Shown here: in pieces, positions 33,007-41,458 of the stretch
Layout of the letters: the number at the start of each line of letters is the position of its first letter
Position numbering within the stretch: position 1 is the stretch's first letter
From: Prolixibacteraceae bacterium
GTDB taxonomy: Bacteria; Bacteroidota; Bacteroidia; Bacteroidales; Prolixibacteraceae
Direction: 5' to 3'
Length of the DNA stretch: 64,000 nt
Assembly: GCA_028683385.1 (NCBI GenBank)
Contig: JAQUIJ010000003.1
Location: forward strand, 248,001-312,000
Program-made: the position numbers and the translations under genes
Notes under the pieces: generated by a model
The model's input: the letters and a program-made list of their open reading frames with translations, nothing else
What the model was told of the DNA's origin: nothing
The model's database searches: none

Positions 33007-35748
33007 ATGATGAAACAAATTTTAAAATTGACGAAACTGCTTCTGGTTTTGTTGGCAATCAGCAGTTTTAGTACTGTTGCTGCTGTCAAAACCGAAGTTA
33101 AAGAACTGATTTGCGAGTATCATACCAATCCTTTGGGTATCGATGTTCAGAAACCCCGCCTTAGCTGGAAAATCGTATCAGTTGAAGAAAATGTACTTCA
33201 AACGGCATACGAAATTAAGGTAACCGACCAATCAGCGAAAGGCAAATTACTCTGGACTTCCGGGAAAGTAAATTCGGCACAATCTGTCGATGTTACATAC
33301 GACGGACCGGCATTGAAATCGATGCAGTGTGTGTCGTGGCAGGTGCGTGTTTGGGACAACAAAAACAAAGTATCAGCATGGAGCGCCCCAGCCACCTGGG
33401 AAATGGGAATTCTCGAACCCGAATCGTGGAAAGCTTCATGGATTACACTCGGATCTGAACCAGATGTAAAGGGATCGAAACCAGCCCAATATTTCAGGAA
33501 AGAATTTACCACAGCTAAAACAATAAAATCGGCCAGGGTTTATGTTACTTCACATGGTTTGTATCAATTGTTCCTGAACGGGAAAAAAGTAAGCACCGAT
33601 TTGTTTACTCCCGGATGGACCAGCTATAAAAATCGCATTCAATATCAGACTTACGATGTAACTTCAATGCTTCAGGCAAAGAATACGGTTGGGGCAATTT
33701 TGGGTGATGGATGGTTTCGCGGAAACATTGGCTGGAGCAGCCAGAATGGTTATTATGGAAGCAAATTGGCGCTTTTGGCTCAGTTTCAGATTAATTATAC
33801 CGATGGTACATCTGAGGTAATCGGTACCGATCAAAGTTGGAAAGTTTCGAACGGACCGATCTTATTTTCTGATATTTACAACGGCGAAACTTACGATGCC
33901 CGCAAAGAAATGTCAGGTTGGTCCGGTGCCGGATTCAACGATAGTGGATGGGAAAAAGCCACAGTTGCCGATCTGTCGAAGAAAATACTGATTGCTCCGC
34001 AGGGTGTTGTTGTTAAAGCGATCGAAGAAATTAAGCCAATAAAATTAATCACTACACCCACCGGCGAAACCGTTTTCGACATGGGACAAAATATGGTTGG
34101 TTGGGTTCGCCTGAACGTTCAGGGCAAAAAAGGCGATCAGGTAACGCTGAAGTTTGCTGAAGTGTTGACCAAGGAAGGCAACTTTTACACCGACAACCTT
34201 CGTAGCGCAAAATGTACCGATAACTTTATCCTGAATGGATCAGGAATTGAAACGTTTGAACCTCATTTTACTTTCCATGGATTCAGGTTTGTAAAAATCG
34301 AAGGTCTTTCAGCACAACCATCGCTCGACCAGATTACCGGCGTTGTCATCCATTCTGACATGACTCCAACTGGTACATTTGTTTGTTCCGATCCAATGAT
34401 CAATCAATTGCAGCATAACATTCAGTGGGGACAAAAAGGTAATTTCCTGGATGTGCCTACCGATTGCCCGCAGCGCGACGAACGTCTGGGTTGGACCGGC
34501 GATGCACAGGTTTTCAGCATGACTGCGGCCTTCAACTTTAATGTGGCTCCGTTTTACACCAAGTGGATGCGCGATGTAGCTGCCGACCAGTTACCTAACG
34601 GACGGGTTCCACATGTAATTCCGGATGTTTTGAAACAAGAAGGTGGATCAACTGCCTGGGCCGATGTTTCGGTTATTGTGCCATGGACGACTTACCTGAC
34701 TTATGGAGACCAGCGTATTCTGGAAGTTCAGTATCCCAGCATGAAAGCTTGGGTAGAATACATGAAAAGCAGGGCTGGAGAGAAAAATTTGTGGATCGGG
34801 GATACTCATTTTGGCGACTGGCTTGCCTTTGCCAGTAACCGTTCGGATTATACAGGTGCAACTACCGAAAAAGACCTGATTGCCACTGCCTATTATTCCT
34901 ATTCAAGCGGATTACTCGCTAAGATTGCTGCTATCATTGGGCAGAATGACGACGCTAAAAAATATGCAAAGCTTTCTGATGAGATCAAGAAAGCATTTCA
35001 GAAAGAATTTGTGACACCGGCCGGGCGTTTGGTTTCGAATACGCAAACCGCCTATTCTCTGGCGTTGGCATTCGATCTTTTGCCTGAAGATTTGATTCCG
35101 AAAGCAGCAAAATATCTGGCCGACGACGTGAAAAAGATGGGTCACCTGACTACTGGTTTTGTTGGAACGCCATTGCTTTGCAAGACATTGTCGGCACATG
35201 GTTACGATGATTTAGCTTTTGTGCTCCTGAACCGCAAAGAATATCCATCGTGGCTATATCCGGTAACGCAGGGTGCAACAACAATCTGGGAACGCTGGGA
35301 CGGGCAAAAACCTGACGGATCGTTCCAGGATGTTGGCATGAATAGTTTTAACCATTATGCTTACGGAGCGATCGGCGAGTGGTTGTACCGCTACGTGGCC
35401 GGTATGGATATCGATCCTGAGAATCCGGGCTACAAGCACATTTTGCTGGCACCGCATCCGGGTGGCGGATTAACCAACGCCGGGGTTGAGTTTAATTCAG
35501 TCTACGGAAAGATAAAATCGGCATGGAAGCTTGAAGGAAGCGACTTCGTTTATGAAGTGACTGTTCCGGCAAACACTACAGCTACGGTTACTTTGCCTGC
35601 AGCAAAAGCCGATCAGTTAACAGTTAATGCGAAGGCTATAACGGCTTCGATAAAAGAAAGTCTGAAACAAACAGATAAGGGTATTTCGGTGAATATTGGA
35701 TCCGGAAATTACACGTTCAGGTATCCGGCAGAAGGATTGAAAAAATAG
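33007..35748 (+). CDS. Secreted alpha-L-rhamnosidase, GH78
   Basis: A 913-residue exported glycoside hydrolase that releases L-rhamnose from plant or microbial glycans. A signal peptide covers about residues 1-26. Beta domains fill ~27-440 (YHTNPLGIDVQKPRLSW is a typical GH78 start), and the (alpha/alpha)6 catalytic domain follows with FLDVPTDCPQRDERLGWTGD near residues 480-499 and TIWERWDGQ near 760. A C-terminal beta-sandwich has ILLAPHPGGGLTNA. The acidic residues in the CPQRDER and WERWDG blocks are those used by the family. It supplies substrate for the rha genes upstream. No type A or B T9SS tail is seen. Confidence 0.94.
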   Translation: MMKQILKLTKLLLVLLAISSFSTVAAVKTEVKELICEYHTNPLGIDVQKPRLSWKIVSVEENVLQTAYEIKVTDQSAKGKLLWTSGKVNSAQSVDVTYDGPALKSMQCVSWQVRVWDNKNKVSAWSAPATWEMGILEPESWKASWITLGSEPDVKGSKPAQYFRKEFTTAKTIKSARVYVTSHGLYQLFLNGKKVSTDLFTPGWTSYKNRIQYQTYDVTSMLQAKNTVGAILGDGWFRGNIGWSSQNGYYGSKLALLAQFQINYTDGTSEVIGTDQSWKVSNGPILFSDIYNGETYDARKEMSGWSGAGFNDSGWEKATVADLSKKILIAPQGVVVKAIEEIKPIKLITTPTGETVFDMGQNMVGWVRLNVQGKKGDQVTLKFAEVLTKEGNFYTDNLRSAKCTDNFILNGSGIETFEPHFTFHGFRFVKIEGLSAQPSLDQITGVVIHSDMTPTGTFVCSDPMINQLQHNIQWGQKGNFLDVPTDCPQRDERLGWTGDAQVFSMTAAFNFNVAPFYTKWMRDVAADQLPNGRVPHVIPDVLKQEGGSTAWADVSVIVPWTTYLTYGDQRILEVQYPSMKAWVEYMKSRAGEKNLWIGDTHFGDWLAFASNRSDYTGATTEKDLIATAYYSYSSGLLAKIAAIIGQNDDAKKYAKLSDEIKKAFQKEFVTPAGRLVSNTQTAYSLALAFDLLPEDLIPKAAKYLADDVKKMGHLTTGFVGTPLLCKTLSAHGYDDLAFVLLNRKEYPSWLYPVTQGATTIWERWDGQKPDGSFQDVGMNSFNHYAYGAIGEWLYRYVAGMDIDPENPGYKHILLAPHPGGGLTNAGVEFNSVYGKIKSAWKLEGSDFVYEVTVPANTTATVTLPAAKADQLTVNAKAITASIKESLKQTDKGISVNIGSGNYTFRYPAEGLKK

Positions 35749-35756
35749 TTTAGTAT

Positions 35757-35782
35757 TGTCATGCTGAACTTGTTTCAGCATG
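35757..35782. repeat. Dispersed repeat of the TGCTGAACTTGTTTCAGCA family, copy 2
   Basis: A short half copy, TGTCATGCTGAACTTGTTTC plus AGCATGG, just after the rhamnosidase stop. A further small palindrome, TTCGACT (35812-35818) with AGTCGAA (35826-35832), follows. Confidence 0.75.
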
Positions 35783-35879
35783 GCATTATTCAAAAAGTCC
35801 CGATACTAGCCTTCGACTTGAGCTTAGTCGAACGTTGAGGATAAAGAGGTTAAAAGAAGCGATTTTGTTTGTGGAGTTG

Positions 35880-35926
35880 AAGGGCATTTCCCGATTGTAA
35901 AATCAGGATTTGCCCTTTATTGTTTT
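35880..35926 (+). terminator. Probable terminator after the rhamnosidase gene
   Basis: AAGGGCA (35880-35886) pairs with TGCCCTT (35911-35917), with a smaller inner stem (CCGATT with AATCAGG), followed by a T-rich run. It is 130 bases after the stop and could end rha transcription. Confidence 0.6.
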
Positions 35927-35934
35927 AATCATCG

Positions 35935-36057
35935 TTACCTGGTAATTGCGTATTCAAGACCGATCAGCGAAATACCTCCATTGAAAACTTTTGTCGATCC
36001 ATTTAGCGGGTTGGCAGATTTTTTTTTCGGGTTCAATGCCGATGGTTCACCTTTGTT
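35935..36057 (-). pseudogene. Possible C-terminal remnant of a lost gene
   Basis: On the minus strand a 40-codon stretch opens right after a TGA (36058-36060) and ends with TAA at 35935-35937. It reads like protein: ALNPKKKSANPLNGSTK then VFNGGISLIGLEYAITR. The final strand resembles the last beta-strand of an outer-membrane barrel protein. There is no start codon, so this may be the tail of a deleted gene, or chance. I cannot name the family. Confidence 0.3.
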
Positions 36058-36085
36058 TCATGTTAAACCTTTAAAATAAATCATC

Positions 36086-36472
36086 ATGAAACGATCAATT
36101 GAAATTCTGTCGCATTTGTTCTTTTGGGTATTGTTTACTGCCTTTGCAGTAATGTTGAGCAAGCTTTATCTTGAAGCTAAACCCGATGCCCCGTTCGCCT
36201 CTCATTTCACTTATGTCATCTTTCTTGAAGTTGCAATGGGACTGATCTTCTTCTACACTACCTTTTTTTGTATTCCATGGGCAAGGAAGAAAAGCACGAA
36301 CCAGATTATCCTCGGTACAATTCTACTGTTTCTCTTGGTTTTCTTTGCATTACCTGCCATAAAATTTGGACTGTGGCAAGTTATGAGTTCTATTATTCCT
36401 CACATTCTGGTTATCTTTTTAGCGTATGTTTTTCGTATGTTTTCCGACGCTGTTGCGTTGAAACAGGCTTAA
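36086..36472 (+). CDS. Stand-alone membrane domain of a LytS-type histidine kinase
   Basis: A 128-residue protein with four predicted membrane segments. It aligns without gaps to the first 128 residues of the kinase encoded next; by hand count 81 of 128 positions are identical (about 63%), including SSIIPH, PDAPF and MLSK. It stops at the point where the kinase continues into its coiled linker and HisKA-like domain, so it has no catalytic part. The start ATG, reading frame and hydrophobic pattern are intact and there is no remnant of a kinase domain in the 42-base gap. It may modulate the full kinase by dimerising with it, or be the relic of a partial tandem duplication. Confidence 0.8.
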   Translation: MKRSIEILSHLFFWVLFTAFAVMLSKLYLEAKPDAPFASHFTYVIFLEVAMGLIFFYTTFFCIPWARKKSTNQIILGTILLFLLVFFALPAIKFGLWQVMSSIIPHILVIFLAYVFRMFSDAVALKQA

Positions 36473-36514
36473 TAATCACGTTTTTATCCTGTTTAATTTT
36501 AAATTTGCTCAACG

Positions 36515-37504
36515 ATGAAAAAGTCTATAGAAATATCGGTTCATGTTTTCTTTTGGATTGTATTTACAGCCTTTGTTTTTATGCTGAGCAAGGTTTATTT
36601 ACAGGCTCAACCTGATGCCCCATTCGGCAATCATTTGTTTTATGTTGTTTTTCTGGAGTTGGTAATGGGGCTTCTTTTTTTCTATCTGACTTTTTTCGGT
36701 ATTCTCTGGTCGCGCAAGAAGAATAAAAACTTGGTTATCCTGATTTCAGTTTTACTGTTTTTAGTGTTGTTCTTTGCTTATCCGGCCACTCAGTTTGGAA
36801 TCTGGCAAATCATGAGTTCAATTATTCCTCACGTTACTGTGATTTTTCTGGCTGTTATCTTCCGAAAATTCTCAGATTCGATCAGGCTTGAACAGGAAAA
36901 GCAGGCTTTACAGTTGCAAAATATCAGGAGCGAACTGGCTTTGCTCAAAATGCAGGTGAGTCCACATTTCCTGTTCAATACGCTCAACAACATCGACTAC
37001 CTAATCACTTTTGATACAGAGAAAGCTTCCGGTTCAATTGCCAAATTGGGAGCTATTCTCCGATATATGATTTACGATGCCGAAGTGGAGAAAATTGCCT
37101 TGTCGAAAGAGCTGAAACACATTGAGGATTACATCGATCTTGTTCGGTTGCGCACTTCCGGCGAAAATTATTTGACGTATCACTTGTCGGGTCTGGCCGG
37201 AGAACTGCAAATTGCTCCAATGCTTTTCCTTCCGTTAATTGAGAATGCCTATAAACATTCGTCCACTAAGGAAGGCGAGAACATCATCAATATCGATATA
37301 AAAATCAGCGGGCAGAACCTGAAATTTTCGATCAGTAATGAATTTGACAGCTTTAGGAAAGCCGTTGCCGGAGAAAGCGGGCTTGGACTAAACATTGTAA
37401 AGCGCCGACTGGAACTTATTTATCCGGACAAACACGCCTTAGTGATTACGAAAGATAACAAACGATTTAAAGTTGAATTAAACCTGGAATTGAATGAGAG
37501 TTAG
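36515..37504 (+). CDS. LytS-type sensor histidine kinase
   Basis: A 329-residue membrane kinase. Four membrane segments fill residues 1-120, a short helical linker follows, and the His_kinase domain has LLKMQVSPHFLFNTLNNIDY with His151 as the phosphorylated residue. The ATPase part has PLIENAYKHSS and GLGLNIVKRRLELIY. It overlaps the response regulator gene by 11 bases, so they act as a pair. The ligand sensed by the membrane domain is unknown. Confidence 0.92.
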   Translation: MKKSIEISVHVFFWIVFTAFVFMLSKVYLQAQPDAPFGNHLFYVVFLELVMGLLFFYLTFFGILWSRKKNKNLVILISVLLFLVLFFAYPATQFGIWQIMSSIIPHVTVIFLAVIFRKFSDSIRLEQEKQALQLQNIRSELALLKMQVSPHFLFNTLNNIDYLITFDTEKASGSIAKLGAILRYMIYDAEVEKIALSKELKHIEDYIDLVRLRTSGENYLTYHLSGLAGELQIAPMLFLPLIENAYKHSSTKEGENIINIDIKISGQNLKFSISNEFDSFRKAVAGESGLGLNIVKRRLELIYPDKHALVITKDNKRFKVELNLELNES

Positions 37505-38186
37505 TTGCATTGCAGTTGATGATGAGCCGCTGGCCATTGAAAAGCTAAAATCGTTTATCGGAAAGTTGCCCCAATTGCAGTTGGTGGCAACTTTTGGTCG
37601 TGCATCGGAAGCTATCGAATTCCTCCGGAATAACCCTGTTCAGCTCATCTTTCTTGATATTCAGATGGGTGGAATGAGCGGTATTGATATGGTTGAGGGA
37701 ATGATCGACAAGCCGCAGGTGATATTTACCACGGCTTATAACGAGTATGCCCTGAAAGCATTCGAACTTTCGGTTACCGATTATTTACTTAAACCATACA
37801 CTTTCGAGCGATTCAAACAGGCGGTCAATAAAGCGATTGATTACATTTACTTTCAGCAGGCAGCTGTGGTTGCTGCGCCCAATGCCATCGATTATATTTT
37901 TGTGAAATCGGGTTATAAGTTGGTAAAGGTTTTTTTGAATGAAATATTGTACATCGAAGGGATGCGTGATTACCAGTGTATTGTAACTCCAGCCGCTAAA
38001 ATACTCGCCAGCCATTCTTTTCAGGAATTGGAGCTAACTCTTCCCAAGAACTTTGTGAGGTGCCAAAAATCGTACATCGTTTCGCTGTCAAAGATCGAAA
38101 GCATCGAAAACGACCGCATTAAAATCGGGAGTAAATTCATTCCGATTGGCGACACCTACAAAGAAGCGTTTTATAAGCTGATTTAA
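37494..38186 (+). CDS. LytTR-family response regulator
   Basis: A 230-residue regulator. The receiver domain (1-~120) has the acidic pair in AVDDEP, phospho-acceptor Asp55 in IFLDIQMGG, and the KP motif in DYLLKPYTFERF. The LytTR DNA-binding domain covers ~130-230 (YIFVKSGYKLVKV, YIEGMRDYQCIV, FVRCQKSYIVSLSKI). It overlaps the kinase gene by 11 bases and would be phosphorylated by it. Targets cannot be told from the sequence. Confidence 0.93.
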   Translation: MRVSCIAVDDEPLAIEKLKSFIGKLPQLQLVATFGRASEAIEFLRNNPVQLIFLDIQMGGMSGIDMVEGMIDKPQVIFTTAYNEYALKAFELSVTDYLLKPYTFERFKQAVNKAIDYIYFQQAAVVAAPNAIDYIFVKSGYKLVKVFLNEILYIEGMRDYQCIVTPAAKILASHSFQELELTLPKNFVRCQKSYIVSLSKIESIENDRIKIGSKFIPIGDTYKEAFYKLI

Positions 38187-38230
38187 CGTTTTGCTTTTCG
38201 GGTGGATTGCTATTAAGTTAATGGAATGAA

Positions 38231-38375
38231 ATAATGTCGTATATATTATTAGTCAAAATTTTGACTCACCCCATCGCCTCTTCGATGCTCGGCCCCTCTC
38301 TACGCGTAGAGAGGGGAAAAGCACTCCGCAGGGAGGGCTCGGGGTGAGTGAATTTAAAATGCGACATTATATTGG
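38231..38375. repeat. Nested palindromic element, MITE-like
   Basis: Outer arms ATAATGTCG (38231-38239) and CGACATTAT, middle arms ACTCACCCC (38264-38272) and GGGGTGAGT (38341-38349), and an inner perfect palindrome of 24 bases (38293-38316) centred on TACGCGTA. It lies between convergent genes and holds no gene. The three nested inverted levels suggest a small mobile or folded element. Confidence 0.7.
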
Positions 38376-38398
38376 TCTTATTACTTACATCATTCTCA

Positions 38399-39157
38399 TT
38401 ATTTTACTCTTGGCTTCCAGACGGTTTTGGCGGAGGCACAAACCTTATTGTTTCCCTTGGTTCTGATGTTATGAATAAAGGAATTGAGACTGGCATCCTT
38501 TTCTGTAAACGACATGATGGTGTCACCCAATTGAGCTTCGGCAATAAACCGTCCGTCGATGGAGTGTAAATAAAAATTGTCGATAATATCTTCAGGGATT
38601 GACTCTATAAGCCATTGCAAATAGCGGATGTTATTTACGTGCAGATTCGTATCAACATCAAACCGGTTAATTTTAAATTCCTTTACATGGTCCGATGAAT
38701 CAATAACTTCGATTTTTTCAGTGATGTCGTGATTGATACATTCTTCATTAAAGTACGACCACTTATCTTTAATGTCATCCGGAATTTGAATAGGCCTTCT
38801 CCGGTCGATATCGAAGAAAACCCAAAGTCCTTTTGCTCTCCCTATGATTCGACCCTGTTCATTATAGATGATGTTTTCGCGAAACCCTTTAATCGTGGAA
38901 TATTTTGACAACCAGGTTCGGATTACAATCTTTTCTTTGTACCCCGGATAATGATCCATTTCCATAATACCCGAAAGCAATACCCATCCGATATTTTGTT
39001 TTTCAAGATCGAACAGGCTGTGATTGATGGCATAACAATGATCGGCAGCCGTTTCTTCGAGTAAAGTTAAGATTGCGGTCGATGAAGCCTCTCCGAATTT
39101 ATTCATTTCGAAATACCGAAGCTCGAACTGTTTTTCAAAATAATTTTTCAAAGCCAA
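38399..39157 (-). CDS. Acyl-ACP thioesterase
   Basis: A 252-residue double hot-dog protein of the acyl-ACP thioesterase family (PF01643 type), which frees fatty acids from acyl carrier protein. The N-terminal half has FELRYFEMNKFGEASS and LLEETAADHCYAI, with NIGWVLLSGIME and ENIIYNEQGRIIGRAKGLW. The C-terminal half has INRFDVDTNLHVNNIRYLQW, with the Asn/His residues of the NLHVNN block as the expected catalytic set. The gene stands alone, convergent with the regulator gene. Length is normal for bacterial members. Confidence 0.9.
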   Translation of the reverse strand: MALKNYFEKQFELRYFEMNKFGEASSTAILTLLEETAADHCYAINHSLFDLEKQNIGWVLLSGIMEMDHYPGYKEKIVIRTWLSKYSTIKGFRENIIYNEQGRIIGRAKGLWVFFDIDRRRPIQIPDDIKDKWSYFNEECINHDITEKIEVIDSSDHVKEFKINRFDVDTNLHVNNIRYLQWLIESIPEDIIDNFYLHSIDGRFIAEAQLGDTIMSFTEKDASLNSFIHNIRTKGNNKVCASAKTVWKPRVK

Positions 39158-39647
39158 TTTCGATTAAGAATTATTCAGTCATTTAAAGTAACTAATTTTC
39201 GGACTGCGAAGCGCAAGTTTTTCGGTCGGATTGCTCAATATTATAATTTGTTTGAACCACTACGCATTAAGAAAAGTCAGCTCCATTATTTTTGGGGCCT
39301 TGTTCTATACGAAAAGCATGTAACAACTACGTTCCAACCTCATCGAAATTCGATACCTGAAAATTTAGATAATATTTAATGAATATCCCTTTTGTTGCCT
39401 ACTCATGATTTAATGAAAGTATATGTCGGTGCTCTGCACCTCTTCTGTTTCTTTTCTACTTTATTCTACAAAGATTTTGGTGCTCTGCACCTTATTTGAT
39501 AAGATTCAAGGGACAGCGTCCCGAGATATTTGTAGAAACGTGATTATTGTTGAATTATGAGGTGCAGCGCACCGATATTTTTTTTGTTCTTAGTTAATTT
39601 ATGTGCTCTAGGTATAACTCCGGATAATCATTAATATTTGTAGTTGA
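39158..39647. other. 490-bp gap with palindromic GGTGC repeats
   Basis: The first ~260 bases (39158-39420) show no recognisable gene or element. From 39428 to 39580 there are four small palindromes (listed separately). The last ~60 bases before the VanZ-like stop hold nothing clear. Confidence 0.6.
39428..39573. repeat. Cluster of 13-bp palindromes (GGTGCTCTGCACC family)
   Basis: GGTGCTCTGCACC occurs at 39428-39440 and 39479-39491, GGGACAGCGTCCC at 39510-39522 and GGTGCAGCGCACC at 39561-39573. A flanking TTCTACAAAGAT word before the second is mirrored as ATATTTGTAGAAA after the third. The repeating unit is therefore a TTTCTACAAA word plus a palindrome, in both orientations. Confidence 0.75.
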
Positions 39648-40178
39648 CTACTGGTATCTTATCCATAGTTTGCCCATTTTTAGTAATGAAAGCAATACAA
39701 TCATCAAGATAGTTCCTATTGATGCAGTTATGTTTACGAATTTTTGTGCCTTAACACTGTTTTTAAATGCTTTTTCAATTCCTAAATATGTCATTAATCC
39801 AATTATTCCACCTAAAGTATTATTAATTATATCCGTTATGTCAAAAGAACCAAGTGCAAAAATAAATTGGAATCCTTCAATAATTAAGCTGGTTAAGAAA
39901 AACAGGAAAAATATTTTTCCAATTATCCATCGTTTAAATAAAATTCCTGCATATATCCCAAATGGTAGAAAAATCAATACATTCATAATCATTTCACTCA
40001 AATCAATTTTACCATTTTGGCTCAAAAGTTCACTAAAGGGAATTAAGTTTACACTCCTCCTATTTCCCATGTAAGAAAAATGTACACTTAATTTAAATAG
40101 TAAAATCCAAAATAATGCAATCAAATAGACTGCAAATAATACATAAGTTAACTTGTTCGATTTAATATTCTCATTCAT
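39648..40178 (-). CDS. VanZ-like membrane protein
   Basis: A 176-residue integral membrane protein with about five hydrophobic segments. VNLIPFSELL, MNVLIFLPFGIYAGILF and ITDIINNTLGGIIGLMTYL are typical of the VanZ-like family, whose founding member gives low-level teicoplanin resistance; most members have unknown functions. ATG 40178 (MNENIKSNKL) is chosen because the extension to 40235 lies outside the hydrophobic pattern. Base composition is markedly AT-rich compared with the flanking genes, suggesting recent acquisition. Confidence 0.78.
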   Translation of the reverse strand: MNENIKSNKLTYVLFAVYLIALFWILLFKLSVHFSYMGNRRSVNLIPFSELLSQNGKIDLSEMIMNVLIFLPFGIYAGILFKRWIIGKIFFLFFLTSLIIEGFQFIFALGSFDITDIINNTLGGIIGLMTYLGIEKAFKNSVKAQKFVNITASIGTILMIVLLSLLKMGKLWIRYQ

Positions 40179-40305
40179 ATTGGGCCACTGATATTTTGCA
40201 AATAAAAATCTTTTTGTACTCAAGTTCGCCTTCAAGTAATCCTTTTAAATTAGGTAGTTTCTGTCGTACAAACTTATATTGCTCTTTTGGCAACTGCGTT
40301 GTCAT
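40171..40305 (-). CDS. Small unrecognised reading frame upstream of the VanZ-like gene
   Basis: A 44-codon frame starts at ATG 40305 (MTTQLPKEQYKFVRQKL) and continues as PNLKGLLEGELEYKKIFICK to a stop that overlaps the VanZ start region. The composition (Lys, Gln, Leu, Glu; no rare runs) looks protein-like, but it is short and I do not recognise it. It may be a leader peptide, the start of a truncated gene, or chance. Confidence 0.3.
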   Translation of the reverse strand: MTTQLPKEQYKFVRQKLPNLKGLLEGELEYKKIFICKISVAQYE

Positions 40306-40325
40306 GTTCACTGTTTAAATTAAGC

Positions 40326-40425
40326 AATAACGGTGATAAATCTGTCACCTCATTTAGACACGGATTATAAATCCGGGTCAGCGGGGGAAACCACGGTTGC
40401 CTAGCTGAAGTTAGACGTAGTTATT
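40326..40425. repeat. 100-bp folded element with AATAAC/GTTATT ends
   Basis: AATAAC (40326-40331) and GTTATT (40420-40425) are inverted ends. Between them lie hairpins GGTGA...TCACC (40332-40349) and GACACGGATT...AATCCGGGTC (40357-40379), and a GTTAGAC word (40410-40416; GTCTAAC on the minus strand). The right end overlaps the DUF5677 stop codon. The plan recalls an integron attC site or a REP-type hairpin pair, but the match is not full. Confidence 0.5.
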
Positions 40426-41458
40426 CATTTTCAATTCTATCAAATTCTTTTACAATCTCATTTTGGAAAAAAACTAACAATTCAACAAGAACCTTATTCA
40501 AAATAGAATCTTCCATTCCTAGTAGAACTGAACTCATCTCGTACAAAGAATCTGTTACATATTGAACAGGGTCTAAAAAACCACAATCATTTGGTCCTGT
40601 CAAAAAAATGTTTTGTTCTTCATCTCTAAGACTAAGCTTTGATTTTATTCCCGAAACCCCAGCGTGTATACTTTCATTCGACCAAGTATAGACAGCTCTC
40701 AAATTGTCTCTGGCTACAAGATTTTCCAGTTCCTTAAAATTTCTTTTCCCATTTGGAAGACTCTTCATTGTCCAGCCATAACTTCTCTGAAAATCTTTCC
40801 CGTATTTATTTATTACTTCTTCTTTATCTAAAGATAATTGATTAAGTTCTTCTTCTGAAACAGGTTCCCATCCAAAAAAATCAGAGCATTCATTATATGA
40901 TATGGCTTTTCTATAATCTTCAATCGCTGCATAATCATTATACATTTCAATGATTTCGTAAGGTGAATCGTATAAGTAAAGAAAAACAACACAAATCTCA
41001 TGTATTGTTCTCCACCTTGCAAAAGCACCATCTGCAAATCCATTAGAAACCAATACTTTAATTTCATTTGCTATTTGGCAAGCTCTAACATGATTTGATA
41101 TTAATGTGTCAAGTTTTTGGTGGTCTTCATAAGTCTTAAAGATTTTATAAAACTTATCATAGGTAATTGAGCTTATTTTTGAATTTAATTCTATGAATCC
41201 CTCAAACAAAGTCAATCCCGTTTTATATTTACTCTCAATTTTTTCGGCTATTTCTAATTCACGTTTCTTTAAATCATTTTCTTCGTCAACGCAATACTCA
41301 AAAATCGTTTCAGCCAAACTTCCGGTGATAGCTTCTATCAGCTCTGGTATTTTTTTATTAAAAGCCTTTTCAAATTCTTCAGAAGAACCATGAAATTTGC
41401 TTCGTTCGATATCAATTCTTTCCTGTATCAGTTTTTCTATGTAATAAGGTCTTTTCAC
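40421..41458 (-). CDS. DUF5677-type protein of unknown function
   Basis: A 345-residue cytoplasmic protein. It is rich in charged helices; the block FARWRTIHEICVVFLYLYD near residue 150 and YTWSNESIHAGVSGI near 257 resemble the DUF5677 family, for which I know no established function. It has no signal peptide or membrane segment. It is AT-rich, stands alone, and is bounded by similar GTTATGCGTAATTAAA-like and GTTATTGCTTAATTTAAA-like words, so it looks like a one-gene insertion. Confidence 0.65.
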   Translation of the reverse strand: MKRPYYIEKLIQERIDIERSKFHGSSEEFEKAFNKKIPELIEAITGSLAETIFEYCVDEENDLKKRELEIAEKIESKYKTGLTLFEGFIELNSKISSITYDKFYKIFKTYEDHQKLDTLISNHVRACQIANEIKVLVSNGFADGAFARWRTIHEICVVFLYLYDSPYEIIEMYNDYAAIEDYRKAISYNECSDFFGWEPVSEEELNQLSLDKEEVINKYGKDFQRSYGWTMKSLPNGKRNFKELENLVARDNLRAVYTWSNESIHAGVSGIKSKLSLRDEEQNIFLTGPNDCGFLDPVQYVTDSLYEMSSVLLGMEDSILNKVLVELLVFFQNEIVKEFDRIENE

